A DNA stretch of 64,000 bases. It comes from Halobacillus halophilus. GTDB lineage: Bacteria; Bacillota; Bacilli; Bacillales; Halobacillaceae. Position 1 is the first letter of the stretch. Each line of letters opens with the position of its first letter. The notes beneath the pieces were generated by a model. The model had not been told where the DNA came from, searched no databases, and was given only the letters and a program-made list of their open reading frames with translations. The stretch is from assembly GCF_020171985.1 (NCBI RefSeq), contig NZ_JAIVAL010000001.1, positions 124,001 through 188,000 of the forward strand. The letters run 5' to 3'. Below, in pieces: positions 7,774 to 17,674 of the stretch. The position numbers and the translations under genes were made by a program.

Positions 7774-8538
7774 ATGACTGTCAGGACGATTGCTCAAATC
7801 AAAAAAGAATTAATAGATGAAAGTGTAAAGGAAAAAGATCTGAATCTGCTGCGTAGCGATAAGCGCAAAGGAGTACAAAAATTACTTGAACAATACGATA
7901 GAAGACAGGCGCAGAAGCTTGAATATAAACACCAATTCGAACAAATGAAGTCTTTTGAGTACTCCTGCAGAGAAAAAGGATCTCATATAATAGCAGGTAT
8001 TGATGAAGCCGGACGTGGACCGCTGGCGGGCCCTGTGGTTGCAGCTGCCGTTATTCTGCCAGAGGATTATTATTTGGAGGGACTTTATGACTCCAAAAAA
8101 ATACCGCTTGCTAAACGCGAGGAGTTCTTTCAGAGTTTAAAAGCCTATGCAGATTGTGGAGTAGGAATTGTATCTAATGAAGAAATCGACCAACATAATA
8201 TTTATCAAGCAACTAAATTAGCTATGAAGAGGGCGGTTATGGATCTTAACCAGTTACCTGAACATCTACTCATTGATGCGATGTATTTGGAGGACACAGA
8301 AGTTCCACAGACTTATATAGTAAAAGGCGATCAGCGTAGTATATCAATCGCAGCAGCAAGTATTATCGCAAAAGTAACTCGAGACCGCATTATGTCTGAG
8401 TGGCACGAGAACTATCCTATGTACCATTTTCGGTCCAACCAGGGGTATGGCACTAAAGAACATTTAGAAGCTTTAAAAACATACGGAGTGTCCCCGCTTC
8501 ATCGAAAAAGCTTCGCACCTGTCAAAGAGAACCGCTGA
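7774..8538 (+). CDS. rnhB: Ribonuclease HII
   Basis: Removes RNA from RNA-DNA hybrids and single ribonucleotides from DNA. ATG 7774, ten bases after GGAGG, gives 254 residues, matching B. subtilis RnhB; the longer frame upstream would start inside the terminator region. An N-terminal helical extension of about 70 residues precedes the catalytic core. The core shows IAGIDEAGRGPLAGPVVAAA (catalytic Asp and Glu), LIDAM and SIAAASIIAKVTRD. No clear promoter is seen between the rbgA terminator and this gene. Confidence 0.97.
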   Translation: MTVRTIAQIKKELIDESVKEKDLNLLRSDKRKGVQKLLEQYDRRQAQKLEYKHQFEQMKSFEYSCREKGSHIIAGIDEAGRGPLAGPVVAAAVILPEDYYLEGLYDSKKIPLAKREEFFQSLKAYADCGVGIVSNEEIDQHNIYQATKLAMKRAVMDLNQLPEHLLIDAMYLEDTEVPQTYIVKGDQRSISIAAASIIAKVTRDRIMSEWHENYPMYHFRSNQGYGTKEHLEALKTYGVSPLHRKSFAPVKENR

Positions 8539-8559
8539 ATATGAGGAGGGAAACAAGCA

Positions 8560-10482
8560 ATGAATTTGATTTCAAGCCTGAGCAAATTAGTTCAACAACC
8601 AGAGGTGAAGGCTTTTCCTAAGACAGGGCAGGTGATAAACGGAAAAATTCTTGAACTCCTTCCACAGAATCGTGCGGTTGTACAACTGGGCTCTCAACAA
8701 GTGAAAGCCCAGTTAGAAACTTCTCTTACAAAAGGAAAATCTTATTTATTTAAAGTTGGCTCAATAGATCAAAAAATTCAATTGAAAGTAATCACTCAGT
8801 TAGGCGATAGTCAAGGGAATTCAACGGTAAAACAGCTATTGAACGAGCTTGGAATTAAACCTACGAAAGAAAACCGTCTGCTTACTTCTCGACTTATAAA
8901 GAAAAGTGTCCCTTTTCAGGGGACTGATCTTAAGCAGGCGGCTGCATTATATCAACGTGCGGATAACAAAAAAGCTGCCAGTGAAATTTTAATACAGATG
9001 CTTCAAAAGCAGTTTCCGATTAAAACTTCCGTTTATAATGCTTTACATACTAAAAAGATGGATAGTTTAACTCAAATCATAAAGCAGATGCATATAGAGG
9101 CTTCTAAAAGTAAAACAGATGCAGACAGGGCAGTTATGTCTCTTTTAGCATCTTTAAAGGGAGGGGAGGCTTCTATACCTTTTAAGGAGTCATCTGTAGT
9201 GAAGCTTATGACAGAAATAGATAGTAACAGCCAGAACTCTTTTCAATTATTTAAAAAAGCCGGGATTCTTGATTCCAAGGTCTCTTACTCCTCATTTCAA
9301 AACACCTGGAAAGAATGGGCAGGAGCTCATAGTAAAGGTAACACAAATCTCTCTTTTCCTTATTTAGCCAGCCTTACTGAAAAGTCAGCACCTCCATTTC
9401 CGATGGCAATGGAAAAGCTGGCTGATAGGCTGAAGCAGCTCTTCCATCAGCAGATTCCACTTGAAGCCCCTGAACAACACTCCTTGCATCGTGTTATGAA
9501 TCAAGTTGAAAAAGTCTTAGCCAAGGATATATCATCTGAAAATGTTTCTCTTGGTAATAAGCAAATTAAGATTGGAGTCAACCATTCCATAACTGAAGAT
9601 TTTCATTTTTTGAAAGAACGCGAAGTCTTAACAAAAATAAGCAGCCTTTACATCGATGAAAAAAATAAAAAACTATTACAGGACTTCCTGGGTACCGCCA
9701 ATTTGTTTATCGAAGGTGGCTCAACGGAGAAGCAGGTTATTAGGGAAAGCTTGTCTGTTTTAAAGGAATGGCAAACCAGGCAGCTGTCTCCAATTCTTCG
9801 CAAAACCCTGACGGAATGGATTGGAAGATCAGCTGCTGAACTTTCAACCTTATCAGAGAAAGAAGCTATTCTTGTTAAAATGAGGACCATACTAGATTTG
9901 ACTGGCCTGCAAGAAGAGTCTAGTTTAAAATCTACGTCAGTCCAAGAAAAAGCTACTACTCAGGAAAGTTCGCTGAAAACCTTGCTGCTCTCAAGTCTTC
10001 AGGATACAAACGGCACCATTCGTCCAGAAACAGCTAAAAAAATGATTCAGATGTTAAATGGAATACAACTGACAGCGCAGCATGAAACGAGCCAGAGTCT
10101 GCAGATGTCGCTACAATTTCCAGGTGACCTAATCGGCTCAGAAAACGATGCTTATTTGAATATGGAAGGTAGAAAAACGAAGGAAGGTAACATTGATCCT
10201 GATTATTGTCAGATTATGTTCTATTTAAACTTGGACAACTTTAAAGAAACAATCATTAACTTAAACATAGTCGCGAGACGGGTAGGTGTAACTATATTTA
10301 ATCATGATTCATTCATAGAACAAGTCATGGAAACACATCAAACTGCTCTTAAAAGCGGACTTAAGGATATGGGGTATGAATTGACTTCCATCCATATTAA
10401 GGAAATGAACAATGCGGTCAACACCTCTAGTAAAGACAACTCTCTACCTGAATATAAGGAAGGAATTGATCTTCGAATATGA
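8560..10482 (+). CDS. ylqG: YlqG-like protein with FliK-type C-terminal region
   Basis: Large protein of 640 residues in the place of B. subtilis ylqG. It lacks a signal peptide or clear membrane segments and is rich in Q, K, S and L over most of its length. The last 120 residues (CQIMFYLNLDNFKETIINLN, then VGVTIFNHDSFIEQVMETHQ and LKDMGYELTSIHIKEMN) read like the Flg_hook domain of FliK hook-length proteins. Its stop overlaps the ylqH start in ATGA. FliK normally talks to the FlhB C-terminal domain, and ylqH encodes a stand-alone version of that domain, so a functional pair is likely. Family match by position is firm; the FliK link is my reading. Confidence 0.8.
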   Translation: MNLISSLSKLVQQPEVKAFPKTGQVINGKILELLPQNRAVVQLGSQQVKAQLETSLTKGKSYLFKVGSIDQKIQLKVITQLGDSQGNSTVKQLLNELGIKPTKENRLLTSRLIKKSVPFQGTDLKQAAALYQRADNKKAASEILIQMLQKQFPIKTSVYNALHTKKMDSLTQIIKQMHIEASKSKTDADRAVMSLLASLKGGEASIPFKESSVVKLMTEIDSNSQNSFQLFKKAGILDSKVSYSSFQNTWKEWAGAHSKGNTNLSFPYLASLTEKSAPPFPMAMEKLADRLKQLFHQQIPLEAPEQHSLHRVMNQVEKVLAKDISSENVSLGNKQIKIGVNHSITEDFHFLKEREVLTKISSLYIDEKNKKLLQDFLGTANLFIEGGSTEKQVIRESLSVLKEWQTRQLSPILRKTLTEWIGRSAAELSTLSEKEAILVKMRTILDLTGLQEESSLKSTSVQEKATTQESSLKTLLLSSLQDTNGTIRPETAKKMIQMLNGIQLTAQHETSQSLQMSLQFPGDLIGSENDAYLNMEGRKTKEGNIDPDYCQIMFYLNLDNFKETIINLNIVARRVGVTIFNHDSFIEQVMETHQTALKSGLKDMGYELTSIHIKEMNNAVNTSSKDNSLPEYKEGIDLRI

Positions 10483-10748
10483 AAGATAAGCGGAAAGAAG
10501 CAATTGCTCTCAGTTATCAATCTGATAACGAAGCGGCTCCAAAGGTTGTAGCAAAAGGAGAAGGCTATATAGCAGAAAATATAATGGAGAAAGCGAAAGA
10601 CAGCCAAGTACCCATTCAGGAAGACGCAACATTAGTGGAACTACTATCAGAATTAAATATTAATGAACAGATTCCCGAGGAATTGTATCACGTAGTAGCA
10701 GAGGTTTTCGCTTTTATCTATAAAGCAGATAAAGATTATAAAGCATAA
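10479..10748 (+). CDS. ylqH: FlhB C-terminal-domain-like protein (YlqH/FlhX)
   Basis: An 89-residue protein homologous to the cytoplasmic tail of FlhB. It keeps the fold-defining stretches PKVVAKGEGYIAENIMEKAK, LVELLSELNINEQIPEELYH and VVAEVFAFIYKADKD, which align with the end of FlhB encoded at 36741. It has no membrane part and no NPTH self-cleavage motif: the corresponding place reads AIALSYQSDNEAAP. In B. subtilis and Helicobacter such FlhX proteins can substitute for processed FlhB tail. It is coupled to ylqG by the ATGA overlap. Confidence 0.9.
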   Translation: MKDKRKEAIALSYQSDNEAAPKVVAKGEGYIAENIMEKAKDSQVPIQEDATLVELLSELNINEQIPEELYHVVAEVFAFIYKADKDYKA

Positions 10749-10851
10749 TTAAATCAGGTTATATCAAGATAGATAAATAATATTTCATTCTGTTTACATA
10801 ATCATTTTTTGGTCAATTCAGTGAATTTTTCGACAGATATCTGCCTTTGTG

Positions 10852-10881
10852 TGGACAATTGATAGCGTTTTTTTATACAAT
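10852..10881 (+). promoter_or_regulatory. Candidate sigma-A promoter for sucCD
   Basis: TGGACA (10852-10857) is followed by TATACA at 10874 (16-base spacing) or TACAAT at 10876 (18). It lies about 35 bases before the sucC start in the only sizeable non-coding gap upstream. No convincing operator was found. Confidence 0.5.
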
Positions 10882-10915
10882 GTACATGCAGTGAAATTTG
10901 ATGGGAGGATGAAAC

Positions 10916-12076
10916 ATGAACATTCACGAGTATCAAGGTAAAGAAATAATGCGCGAATTTGGCGTTTCTGTGCCAAATGGCCATGTAGCTTATACCGTAG
11001 ATGAGGCTGTTGAAGCAGCTCAGAAACTAGGCAGCGGTGTAACTGTTGTAAAAGCACAAATCCATGCAGGCGGCAGAGGTAAAGCCGGTGGAGTAAAAAT
11101 TGCTAAAAATCTTGACGATGTGCGTACATACGCTGAAGAAATTCTTGGTAAGACGCTTGTGACCCATCAGACTGGGCCGGAAGGTAAAGAAGTAAAGCGC
11201 TTGCTGATTGAAGAAGGCTGTGATATTCAAAGCGAATATTATGTAGGCTTAGTGCTTGATCGTGCCACAAGCAAAATCACGATGATGGCTTCTGAAGAAG
11301 GCGGCACAGAGATCGAAGAAGTGGCGGAAAAAACACCTGAAAAAATCTTCAAAGAAGTTATTGATCCTGTGACAGGTTTAACCCCTTTCCAGGCTCGCAG
11401 ATTAGCATTTAATATTAACATTCCTAAAGAATCTTTAGGCAAAGCAGTTAAATTTATGCTTGGTCTTTACGATGTTTTCGTTAAAAAAGATTGCTCAGTT
11501 GCCGAAATCAATCCGCTCGTTACTACCGGTGACGGTGAAGTATTGGCACTTGATTCTAAACTGAATTTTGATGACAACGCATTGTTCCGCCAAAAAGATG
11601 TGGCCGAGTTGCGTGATCTTGAAGAAGAAGATCCAAAAGAAGTAGAAGCTTCCAAGTATGACTTGAGCTATATTGCACTTGATGGAAATATTGGCTGCAT
11701 GGTTAACGGAGCAGGTCTTGCGATGGCAACGATGGATACAATTAAGCATTATAAAGGCGATCCAGCTAACTTCCTTGATGTTGGCGGCGGTGCGACCACT
11801 GAAAAAGTTACGGAAGCATTTAAAATCATCTTGTCTGATGAGAATGTAAAAGGTATTTATGTAAACATTTTCGGAGGCATTATGAAGTGCGATGTAATTG
11901 CTGAAGGTGTTGTAGAAGCGACCAAACAAATTGGGTTGACACTTCCTCTTGTAGTCCGTTTAGAAGGCACGAACGTTGAACAAGGTAAGAAAATTCTGGA
12001 TGAATCCGGATTAAATATTACTTCTGCAGACTCCATGGCGGAAGGCGCTCAAAAAATCGTAGAATTAGTAAAGTAA
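10916..12076 (+). CDS. sucC: Succinyl-CoA synthetase (ADP-forming), beta subunit
   Basis: Catalyses, with SucD, the substrate-level phosphorylation step of the TCA cycle: succinyl-CoA plus ADP or GDP to succinate. The N-terminal ATP-grasp domain shows [32 protein letters not shown] and EINPLV. The C-terminal CoA-ligase domain has [13 protein letters not shown] and [10 protein letters not shown]. Length is 386 residues, normal. ATG 10916 follows GGGAGGA. sucD follows after 19 bases in the same operon. Confidence 0.99.
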   Translation: MNIHEYQGKEIMREFGVSVPNGHVAYTVDEAVEAAQKLGSGVTVVKAQIHAGGRGKAGGVKIAKNLDDVRTYAEEILGKTLVTHQTGPEGKEVKRLLIEEGCDIQSEYYVGLVLDRATSKITMMASEEGGTEIEEVAEKTPEKIFKEVIDPVTGLTPFQARRLAFNINIPKESLGKAVKFMLGLYDVFVKKDCSVAEINPLVTTGDGEVLALDSKLNFDDNALFRQKDVAELRDLEEEDPKEVEASKYDLSYIALDGNIGCMVNGAGLAMATMDTIKHYKGDPANFLDVGGGATTEKVTEAFKIILSDENVKGIYVNIFGGIMKCDVIAEGVVEATKQIGLTLPLVVRLEGTNVEQGKKILDESGLNITSADSMAEGAQKIVELVK

Positions 12077-12095
12077 AGAAAGGCGGGGAAATCAG

Positions 12096-12998
12096 ATGAG
12101 TGTATATATTAACAAAGATACAAAAGTTATTGTACAAGGGATTACAGGCTCTACCGCTTTGTTCCATACAAAACAGATGATGGAGTATGGTACTCAGATC
12201 GTCGGCGGAGTTACACCTGGTAAAGGTGGTACAGAAGTTGAAGGTATTCCTGTTTTTAATACAGTGGCTGAAGCTGTAGAAAAGACCGGGGCTAATGCTT
12301 CTGTTATTTATGTACCAGCTCCATTTGCCGCAGATGCGATTATGGAAGCGACAGATGCTGAGATGGACTTAGCGATCTGCATCACAGAGCACATTCCGGT
12401 CTTAGATATGATTAAAGTGAAACGATTTATGGAAGGTAAGAAAACGCGTCTTGTAGGACCTAACTGCCCGGGAGTAATTACTCCTGATGAATGTAAAATC
12501 GGTATTATGCCTGGGTACATTCATAATAAAGGTCATGTAGGTGTTGTCTCTCGTTCAGGAACACTTACTTATGAAGCCGTTCATCAGCTTTCAGAAGCTG
12601 GAATTGGACAGTCTACAGCTGTGGGGATCGGCGGAGATCCTGTGAACGGAACAGATTTTATCGATGTATTGAAAGCTTTCAATGAAGATGATGATACAGA
12701 AGCGGTCATCATGATTGGGGAAATTGGAGGCACTGCTGAAGAAGAAGCTGCTGAATGGGTTAAGGAAAATATGAACAAACCAGTGGTTGGCTTTATCGGC
12801 GGACGCACTGCTCCTCCAGGAAAACGTATGGGCCATGCCGGTGCGATTATTTCTGGTGGAAAAGGAACAGCTGACGAGAAAATACGTGTGATGAATGAAT
12901 GTGGTATTCAAGTAGCAGAAACACCTTCTGTTATGGGAGATACTTTAATTAATGTTCTAAAAGATCAAGGTCTACTAGAGAAGTGTAAAACAGTTTAA
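12096..12998 (+). CDS. sucD: Succinyl-CoA synthetase, alpha subunit
   Basis: Alpha subunit carrying the CoA site and the phosphohistidine. The CoA-binding Rossmann part includes [20 protein letters not shown] and [23 protein letters not shown] is conserved. The active-site histidine lies in [16 protein letters not shown]. Length is 300 residues. AAAGGCGGG precedes the ATG. It is the last gene of the sucCD unit. Confidence 0.99.
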   Translation: MSVYINKDTKVIVQGITGSTALFHTKQMMEYGTQIVGGVTPGKGGTEVEGIPVFNTVAEAVEKTGANASVIYVPAPFAADAIMEATDAEMDLAICITEHIPVLDMIKVKRFMEGKKTRLVGPNCPGVITPDECKIGIMPGYIHNKGHVGVVSRSGTLTYEAVHQLSEAGIGQSTAVGIGGDPVNGTDFIDVLKAFNEDDDTEAVIMIGEIGGTAEEEAAEWVKENMNKPVVGFIGGRTAPPGKRMGHAGAIISGGKGTADEKIRVMNECGIQVAETPSVMGDTLINVLKDQGLLEKCKTV

Positions 12999-13108
12999 AC
13001 GGATTGATTTCTTCATGGAACGAATACGTTAACGTGAGAATAATGAAAAATTCTGCTCGTATGTCCTTTAATCAATGGACCAACGATAATCGAAGTGTAA
13101 TGTTATTA

Positions 13109-13141
13109 AGAACCGTGTCTATAAAGGCACGGTTCTATTAA
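13109..13141 (+). terminator. Hairpin between sucD and dprA, possible terminator
   Basis: A perfect nine-base stem, AGAACCGTG (13109-13117) with CACGGTTCT (13128-13136), and a ten-base loop. The following T tract is poor (ATTA), so termination may be inefficient. It lies just upstream of the dprA ribosome binding site. Confidence 0.4.
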
Positions 13142-13158
13142 ATGAAAAGAGGTTTGGT

Positions 13159-14037
13159 ATGCAATCAGTAAAAGAAAATTTAATACGTCTCCATCACGCC
13201 CCTCAAGTAACAAGGCCTCTCCTTAGAAAAATGTTTCAAATCGATCCTCAACTTCAATTCCCTTTTACATCTACTGCCGAACAAATTTCCCGTCTATTAT
13301 CCATTCCGCTGCCTAGAGCGACATCTATTCTTCATCATGTTCATGACACTAATATAATGAGGAAACTCGACAATCATCTACAAAAATATGAATGTGTTAC
13401 GTTAATGGATGATTTGTATCCGCCCTTGTTAAAGGCTATTCCAGACTCTCCTTTTGTACTTTATATGACGGGTAATACAAAGCTTCTAACCAATTCATTA
13501 GCTCTAAGCGTCGTAGGGACACGCACCCCATCCTCTTACTCTCTACCAGCTATGAAATCGATTCTTATTCCCTTGATTCAATTTGGTTTTACATTAGTCA
13601 GTGGGATGGCGAAGGGAATTGACCAATATGCTCATCATCTCGCCACCCGAAACAATGGCACGACGATTGCTGTGCTTGGTTCTGGTTTTGATCATATCTA
13701 TCCCACTAATGACATAGCTTTGTATCAATACTTATCTGAAAAGCAACTGGTAATCAGTGAGTACCCTCCAGATCGAAAAGCTGAAAAATATCATTTTCCA
13801 GAACGAAACCGGATTATATCAGGGTTGACAGGGGCAACATTTGTAGTAGAAGCACGCTTGAAAAGTGGATCCCTTATTACTGTGGATCAGGCTTTGGAAC
13901 AAGGAAGAGATGTATATGCTATGCCCGGACTTCCAGGAAAGGCTACAAGCGAAGGTTGTCATAAGATGATTAATCAAGGGGCTAAACTTGTACACAGTTA
14001 TCAGGATATTCTTGAAGACTGGTTAGAAAAAATTTGA
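13159..14037 (+). CDS. dprA: DNA processing protein DprA (Smf)
   Basis: Binds incoming single-stranded DNA during natural transformation and loads RecA. The extended Rossmann fold is intact: LSVVGTRTPSSYS, LVSGMAKGIDQYAHHLA, TIAVLGSGFDHIYP and FPERNRIISGLTGATFVVEA. An N-terminal helical segment of about 95 residues precedes it. Length is 292 residues, close to the B. subtilis protein. Position before topA is conserved. Whether the strain is competent cannot be told from this window. Confidence 0.96.
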   Translation: MQSVKENLIRLHHAPQVTRPLLRKMFQIDPQLQFPFTSTAEQISRLLSIPLPRATSILHHVHDTNIMRKLDNHLQKYECVTLMDDLYPPLLKAIPDSPFVLYMTGNTKLLTNSLALSVVGTRTPSSYSLPAMKSILIPLIQFGFTLVSGMAKGIDQYAHHLATRNNGTTIAVLGSGFDHIYPTNDIALYQYLSEKQLVISEYPPDRKAEKYHFPERNRIISGLTGATFVVEARLKSGSLITVDQALEQGRDVYAMPGLPGKATSEGCHKMINQGAKLVHSYQDILEDWLEKI

Positions 14038-14109
14038 AAAATAGGAATTAAAGGTGTTACATTCAAGGTCAATTGATGGTAATTTTTCTAATACGAGGGA
14101 AAGGTATGT

Positions 14110-14138
14110 TTGACAAACGGTTTCATTGTATTTAATAA
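14110..14138 (+). promoter_or_regulatory. Sigma-A promoter for topA
   Basis: A perfect TTGACA (14110-14115), a 17-base spacer and TAATAA (14133-14138). It lies about 60 bases before the topA start, in the 160-base gap after dprA. Confidence 0.65.
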
Positions 14139-14198
14139 TAGGGAAGATTTAATTTATGTAATGATGATAGAGAAAACACCTCTATGGGAGGAACCGAT

Positions 14199-16274
14199 AT
14201 GGCAGATTATCTTGTAATCGTCGAATCACCTGCGAAAGCAAAAACGATCGAACGATACTTAGGAAAGAAATATAAAGTCAAAGCATCCCTCGGGCATGTC
14301 CGTGATTTACCCAAAAGTCAGATGGGTGTAGATGTTGACAATGAATTTGAACCGAAATATATAACCATACGCGGAAAAGGACCTGTTTTAAAGGATCTAA
14401 AAACTGCAGCCAAGAAAGCTAAAAAAGTATATCTCGCTGCCGACCCTGATAGAGAGGGAGAAGCTATTGCCTGGCACTTAGCTCATAGTTTGGATATAGA
14501 TGAATCATCTGAATGCAGAGTGGTATTTAACGAAATTACGAAGGAAGCTATTAAAGATTCTTTCAAGCAGCCTCGGACCATTGATTCTCATCTAGTAGAC
14601 GCTCAGCAGGCTCGACGGATATTGGATCGTTTGGTGGGGTATAACATCAGTCCTATTTTATGGAAAAAAGTTAAAAAAGGCTTAAGTGCCGGTCGTGTTC
14701 AATCAGTAGCGCTTAAAATTATCGTTGACCGTGAAAATGAAATAAAAAAATTCGTGCCTGAAGAATATTGGACGATTGAAGCTGATTTCCTAAAGGATAA
14801 AGAGAAATTCGAAGGTTCATTTTACGGTGTTGATGGCAAGAAACAGGATTTAAAAAACGAAGATGACGTTAAAACCATTCAACAACGCATATCAGGGAAA
14901 GATTTCTCTGTAGAAAAGGTAAATAAAAGAGAGAGAAAGCGTAACCCTTCTTTACCATTCACCACTTCATCCCTCCAACAGGAAGCAGCCCGTAAGCTGA
15001 ATTTCCGGGCGAAAAAGACGATGATGATTGCGCAGCAGTTATACGAGGGAATTGATCTGGGCGGGAAGCAAGGTACCACTGGTTTAATTACTTATATGCG
15101 TACCGATTCCACACGCTTATCCAACTCCGCAAAAGATGATGCTAAACAATATATAGAAAGCAATTACGGAAGTGAGTACCTGGGTAATAATCAAAAGGCC
15201 AAGAAACAAGAAGGGGCCCAAGATGCTCATGAAGCAATCCGTCCTACAGGAGCTGATCGAGACCCTAAGGCAATGAAGAGTATTCTTTCAAGAGATCAGT
15301 ATCGCTTGTATAAATTGGTGTGGGACCGCTTTGTTTCAAGTCAAATGGCACCAGCTGTACTGGATACCATGACTGTTCACCTGTATAACCAGGGGGTCGA
15401 GTTCCGTGCTACAGGTTCTGAAGTGAAGTTCAAAGGGTTTATGAAAGTGTATATTGAAGGAAGAGATGATAATAAAAAAGAAAAAGATAAGCTGCTTCCT
15501 CATTTAGAAGAAGGAATGACCGTAAAAGCTGAAGAAATCACGCCTAATCAGCACTTTACTCAGCCACCTCCGAGATACACGGAAGCTCGACTGGTTAAAA
15601 CTCTGGAAGAACTAGGGATTGGGCGTCCATCAACTTACGCACCAACTCTTGATACCATCCAGCGTCGCGGATATGTAGCTTTGGATAATAAACGTTTCGT
15701 ACCAACCGAGTTAGGTGAAATTGTTCTTGAACAGCTTATTGAATACTTTCCTGAGATCATTGACCTCGATTTCACTAAAGAAATGGAAGATGACTTAGAT
15801 GCAATTGAAGTAGGCAAAGAAGACTGGGTATCCATCATTGGTGACTTTTATAAAGATTTCCAGCCTCGCCTGGAAAAAGCAGAAAAAGAGATGGAAGAGA
15901 TAGAAATTAAAGATGAACCGGCAGGGATTGACTGTGAGAATTGCGGTCATGAAATGGTTTATAAGATGGGACGTTATGGAAAATTTCTAGCCTGTTCGAA
16001 CTTCCCTGAATGTCGTAACACAAAACCGATTCTTAAAAAAATCGGAGTCACATGTCCGAAGTGTCAAAAAGGGGACGTTGTCGAAAGGAAGAGCAAGAAA
16101 AACCGTAAGTTCTATGGCTGTGACCGTTATCCGGATTGTGAGTTCATCTCCTGGGATAAACCAATCAGTCGGCCATGTCCTAAATGTGATTCCCTGCTTG
16201 TGGAGAAGCGGGCTAAAAAAGGTACTCAAATTACATGTACCAATTGTGACTATAAAGAAGAACCACAATCATAG
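14199..16274 (+). CDS. topA: DNA topoisomerase I
   Basis: Type IA topoisomerase that relaxes negative supercoils. The start is ATG 14199, seven bases after GGGAGG; the ATG at 14184 overlaps that ribosome binding site. This gives 691 residues, the same as B. subtilis TopA. The Toprim domain opens with [18 protein letters not shown] and has [13 protein letters not shown]. The catalytic tyrosine lies in [14 protein letters not shown]. Three C-terminal zinc-ribbon units are visible, each with paired cysteines (CENCGHE, CPKCQKG, CPKCDSL). A strong terminator follows. Confidence 0.99.
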   Translation: MADYLVIVESPAKAKTIERYLGKKYKVKASLGHVRDLPKSQMGVDVDNEFEPKYITIRGKGPVLKDLKTAAKKAKKVYLAADPDREGEAIAWHLAHSLDIDESSECRVVFNEITKEAIKDSFKQPRTIDSHLVDAQQARRILDRLVGYNISPILWKKVKKGLSAGRVQSVALKIIVDRENEIKKFVPEEYWTIEADFLKDKEKFEGSFYGVDGKKQDLKNEDDVKTIQQRISGKDFSVEKVNKRERKRNPSLPFTTSSLQQEAARKLNFRAKKTMMIAQQLYEGIDLGGKQGTTGLITYMRTDSTRLSNSAKDDAKQYIESNYGSEYLGNNQKAKKQEGAQDAHEAIRPTGADRDPKAMKSILSRDQYRLYKLVWDRFVSSQMAPAVLDTMTVHLYNQGVEFRATGSEVKFKGFMKVYIEGRDDNKKEKDKLLPHLEEGMTVKAEEITPNQHFTQPPPRYTEARLVKTLEELGIGRPSTYAPTLDTIQRRGYVALDNKRFVPTELGEIVLEQLIEYFPEIIDLDFTKEMEDDLDAIEVGKEDWVSIIGDFYKDFQPRLEKAEKEMEEIEIKDEPAGIDCENCGHEMVYKMGRYGKFLACSNFPECRNTKPILKKIGVTCPKCQKGDVVERKSKKNRKFYGCDRYPDCEFISWDKPISRPCPKCDSLLVEKRAKKGTQITCTNCDYKEEPQS

Positions 16275-16289
16275 CCTGTGGTTATAAAA

Positions 16290-16335
16290 GGGAGAGTCTA
16301 TGACTATTATGATAGTTATAGACTCTTTTCATTTT
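16290..16335 (+). terminator. Strong intrinsic terminator after topA
   Basis: A fifteen-base stem, AGAGTCTATGACTAT (16293-16307) with ATAGTTATAGACTCT (16312-16326), containing one G-U pair around the loop TATG. It is followed by TTTTCATTTT. It closes the topA unit 16 bases after the stop. Confidence 0.9.
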
Positions 16336-16545
16336 AGCTAAGATAAATCTATATCTAAAAGGTACAAGATCAGCTTTCGATTAAGTAAAAAACCAGTTTC
16401 GAGATTTTGAATAAGAAGTTATACAGTTGTGGTGCGTTCCTTAGGATGATTAATTTTTCCCCCACCCTATACCTTATAAAGTGATGGCATATTCAATATT
16501 AAAGGAGTTGAACAGACCTTTAATTCTAAATTACTCAGTCTTGAA
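16336..16545 (+). other. Non-coding spacer where trmFO is usually found
   Basis: About 210 AT-rich bases between the topA terminator and the xerC promoter. I see no open frame with a ribosome binding site and no stretch that translates to TrmFO-like sequence. In most Bacillaceae trmFO occupies the interval between topA and xerC. Nothing else recognisable is present. Confidence 0.6.
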
Positions 16546-16574
16546 TTGACACACTACTTATGGACAGCTATAAT
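16546..16574 (+). promoter_or_regulatory. Perfect-consensus sigma-A promoter for xerC-hslVU-codY
   Basis: TTGACA (16546-16551), a 17-base spacer and TATAAT (16569-16574): all twelve positions match consensus. It points towards xerC and would leave a leader of about 180 bases. A weaker second candidate, TTGTGA with 18 bases to TAAAAT, ends just before xerC. A possible CodY-box-like sequence lies between (16670-16684). Confidence 0.85.
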
Positions 16575-16759
16575 TACGGTTTGGTAAGAATAAATACTTG
16601 ACAGGTAAATGATTCCACCTTATCGCTGTTTATTTCCATTATGAGTTATTTTCTTCAATTCATTTGGAAACAATTCAGAATTTTGTTACATTTTTATTAA
16701 TATCATTGTGATTACGATTACAAGTGTGATAAAATTTAAACGCCTTTGTGAGGTGAACT

Positions 16760-17665
16760 ATGGAAGAGTTTCAAACTTATAAGCAAATGTATCTTGAGTA
16801 CTTACAAATAGAAAAAAATGCATCGCCACTAACAGTGGAAAATTATTCTATTGATATGGATGAATTTGCAAAGTTTTTACAAGCGGAACAACTGGAACTT
16901 GTAAATTGTGAATATTCATCCATACGTATTTATTTATCCCAACTACATGCGAATTTACTTTCTAGAAGAACGGTATCCAGAAAGATATCCAGCTTGAGAA
17001 GTTTTTTTCGGTTTCTTGAGCGGGAACAAATTGTTACAAAAAACCCTTTTCTAAATGTTTCACTCCCTAAGGAAGCGAATCCTATCCCTGATTTCTTCTA
17101 TCAGGAGGAATTGAAGCACTTGTTTACGGTAAGCGATAAAAAAAATCCTCTGGGACAGCGAAATCAAGCATTAATTGAATTATTATATGGTACTGGTATT
17201 CGTGTAAGCGAAGCGACCCGGATCGAACTGAATGATATAGATCTTTCTCTTTCCACTTTACTCGTCCACGGAAAAGGCAGGAAGGAAAGGTATGTGCCAT
17301 TTGGACAATTTGCCAGTCAGGCCATGCAATCCTATATAGAAGATGGAAGAAGGGTACTTCAGCAAAAGAATTCCAATTCTACTCCTGTACTATTTTTGAA
17401 TTCTAAAGGAGCACCTTTAACGGCCCGTGGCATTCGAATGATTCTCAATAAAATGGTAGAAGATGCTGCGTTAACCGTGGATATTCACCCACATAAACTG
17501 AGGCATTCATTTGCTACTCATATGCTTAATGAAGGAGCAGATCTCCGTTCGGTGCAGGAATTATTGGGCCATGAGCATTTATCTTCAACACAGATTTATA
17601 CCCATGTTACAAAAGATCGATTAAGGCATGTTTATATGAACAGCCATCCAAGAGCAAATAAATGA
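16760..17665 (+). CDS. xerC: Tyrosine recombinase XerC (CodV)
   Basis: Site-specific recombinase acting with XerD at dif to resolve chromosome dimers. The N-terminal SAM-like domain is followed by the catalytic domain. That domain has Arg in GTGIRVSEATRI, Lys in HGKGRKER, His and Arg in HPHKLRHSFATHML, His in LLGHEHLSSTQ and the nucleophile Tyr280 in QIYTHV. Length is 301 residues. ATG 16760 follows GTGAGGTGA. It heads the conserved codV-codW-codX-codY order. Confidence 0.97.
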   Translation: MEEFQTYKQMYLEYLQIEKNASPLTVENYSIDMDEFAKFLQAEQLELVNCEYSSIRIYLSQLHANLLSRRTVSRKISSLRSFFRFLEREQIVTKNPFLNVSLPKEANPIPDFFYQEELKHLFTVSDKKNPLGQRNQALIELLYGTGIRVSEATRIELNDIDLSLSTLLVHGKGRKERYVPFGQFASQAMQSYIEDGRRVLQQKNSNSTPVLFLNSKGAPLTARGIRMILNKMVEDAALTVDIHPHKLRHSFATHMLNEGADLRSVQELLGHEHLSSTQIYTHVTKDRLRHVYMNSHPRANK

Positions 17666-17674
17666 GGTGAGAAT

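Noticed and set aside
10829-10843. CodY-box-like sequence upstream of sucC
   Set aside because: It matches the consensus at only about ten of fifteen positions and lacks the TTCWGAA core, so it is no better than chance in AT-rich DNA.
11495-11929. Reverse-strand open frame of 144 codons over sucC
   Set aside because: Antisense to conserved sucC, with no supporting signals.
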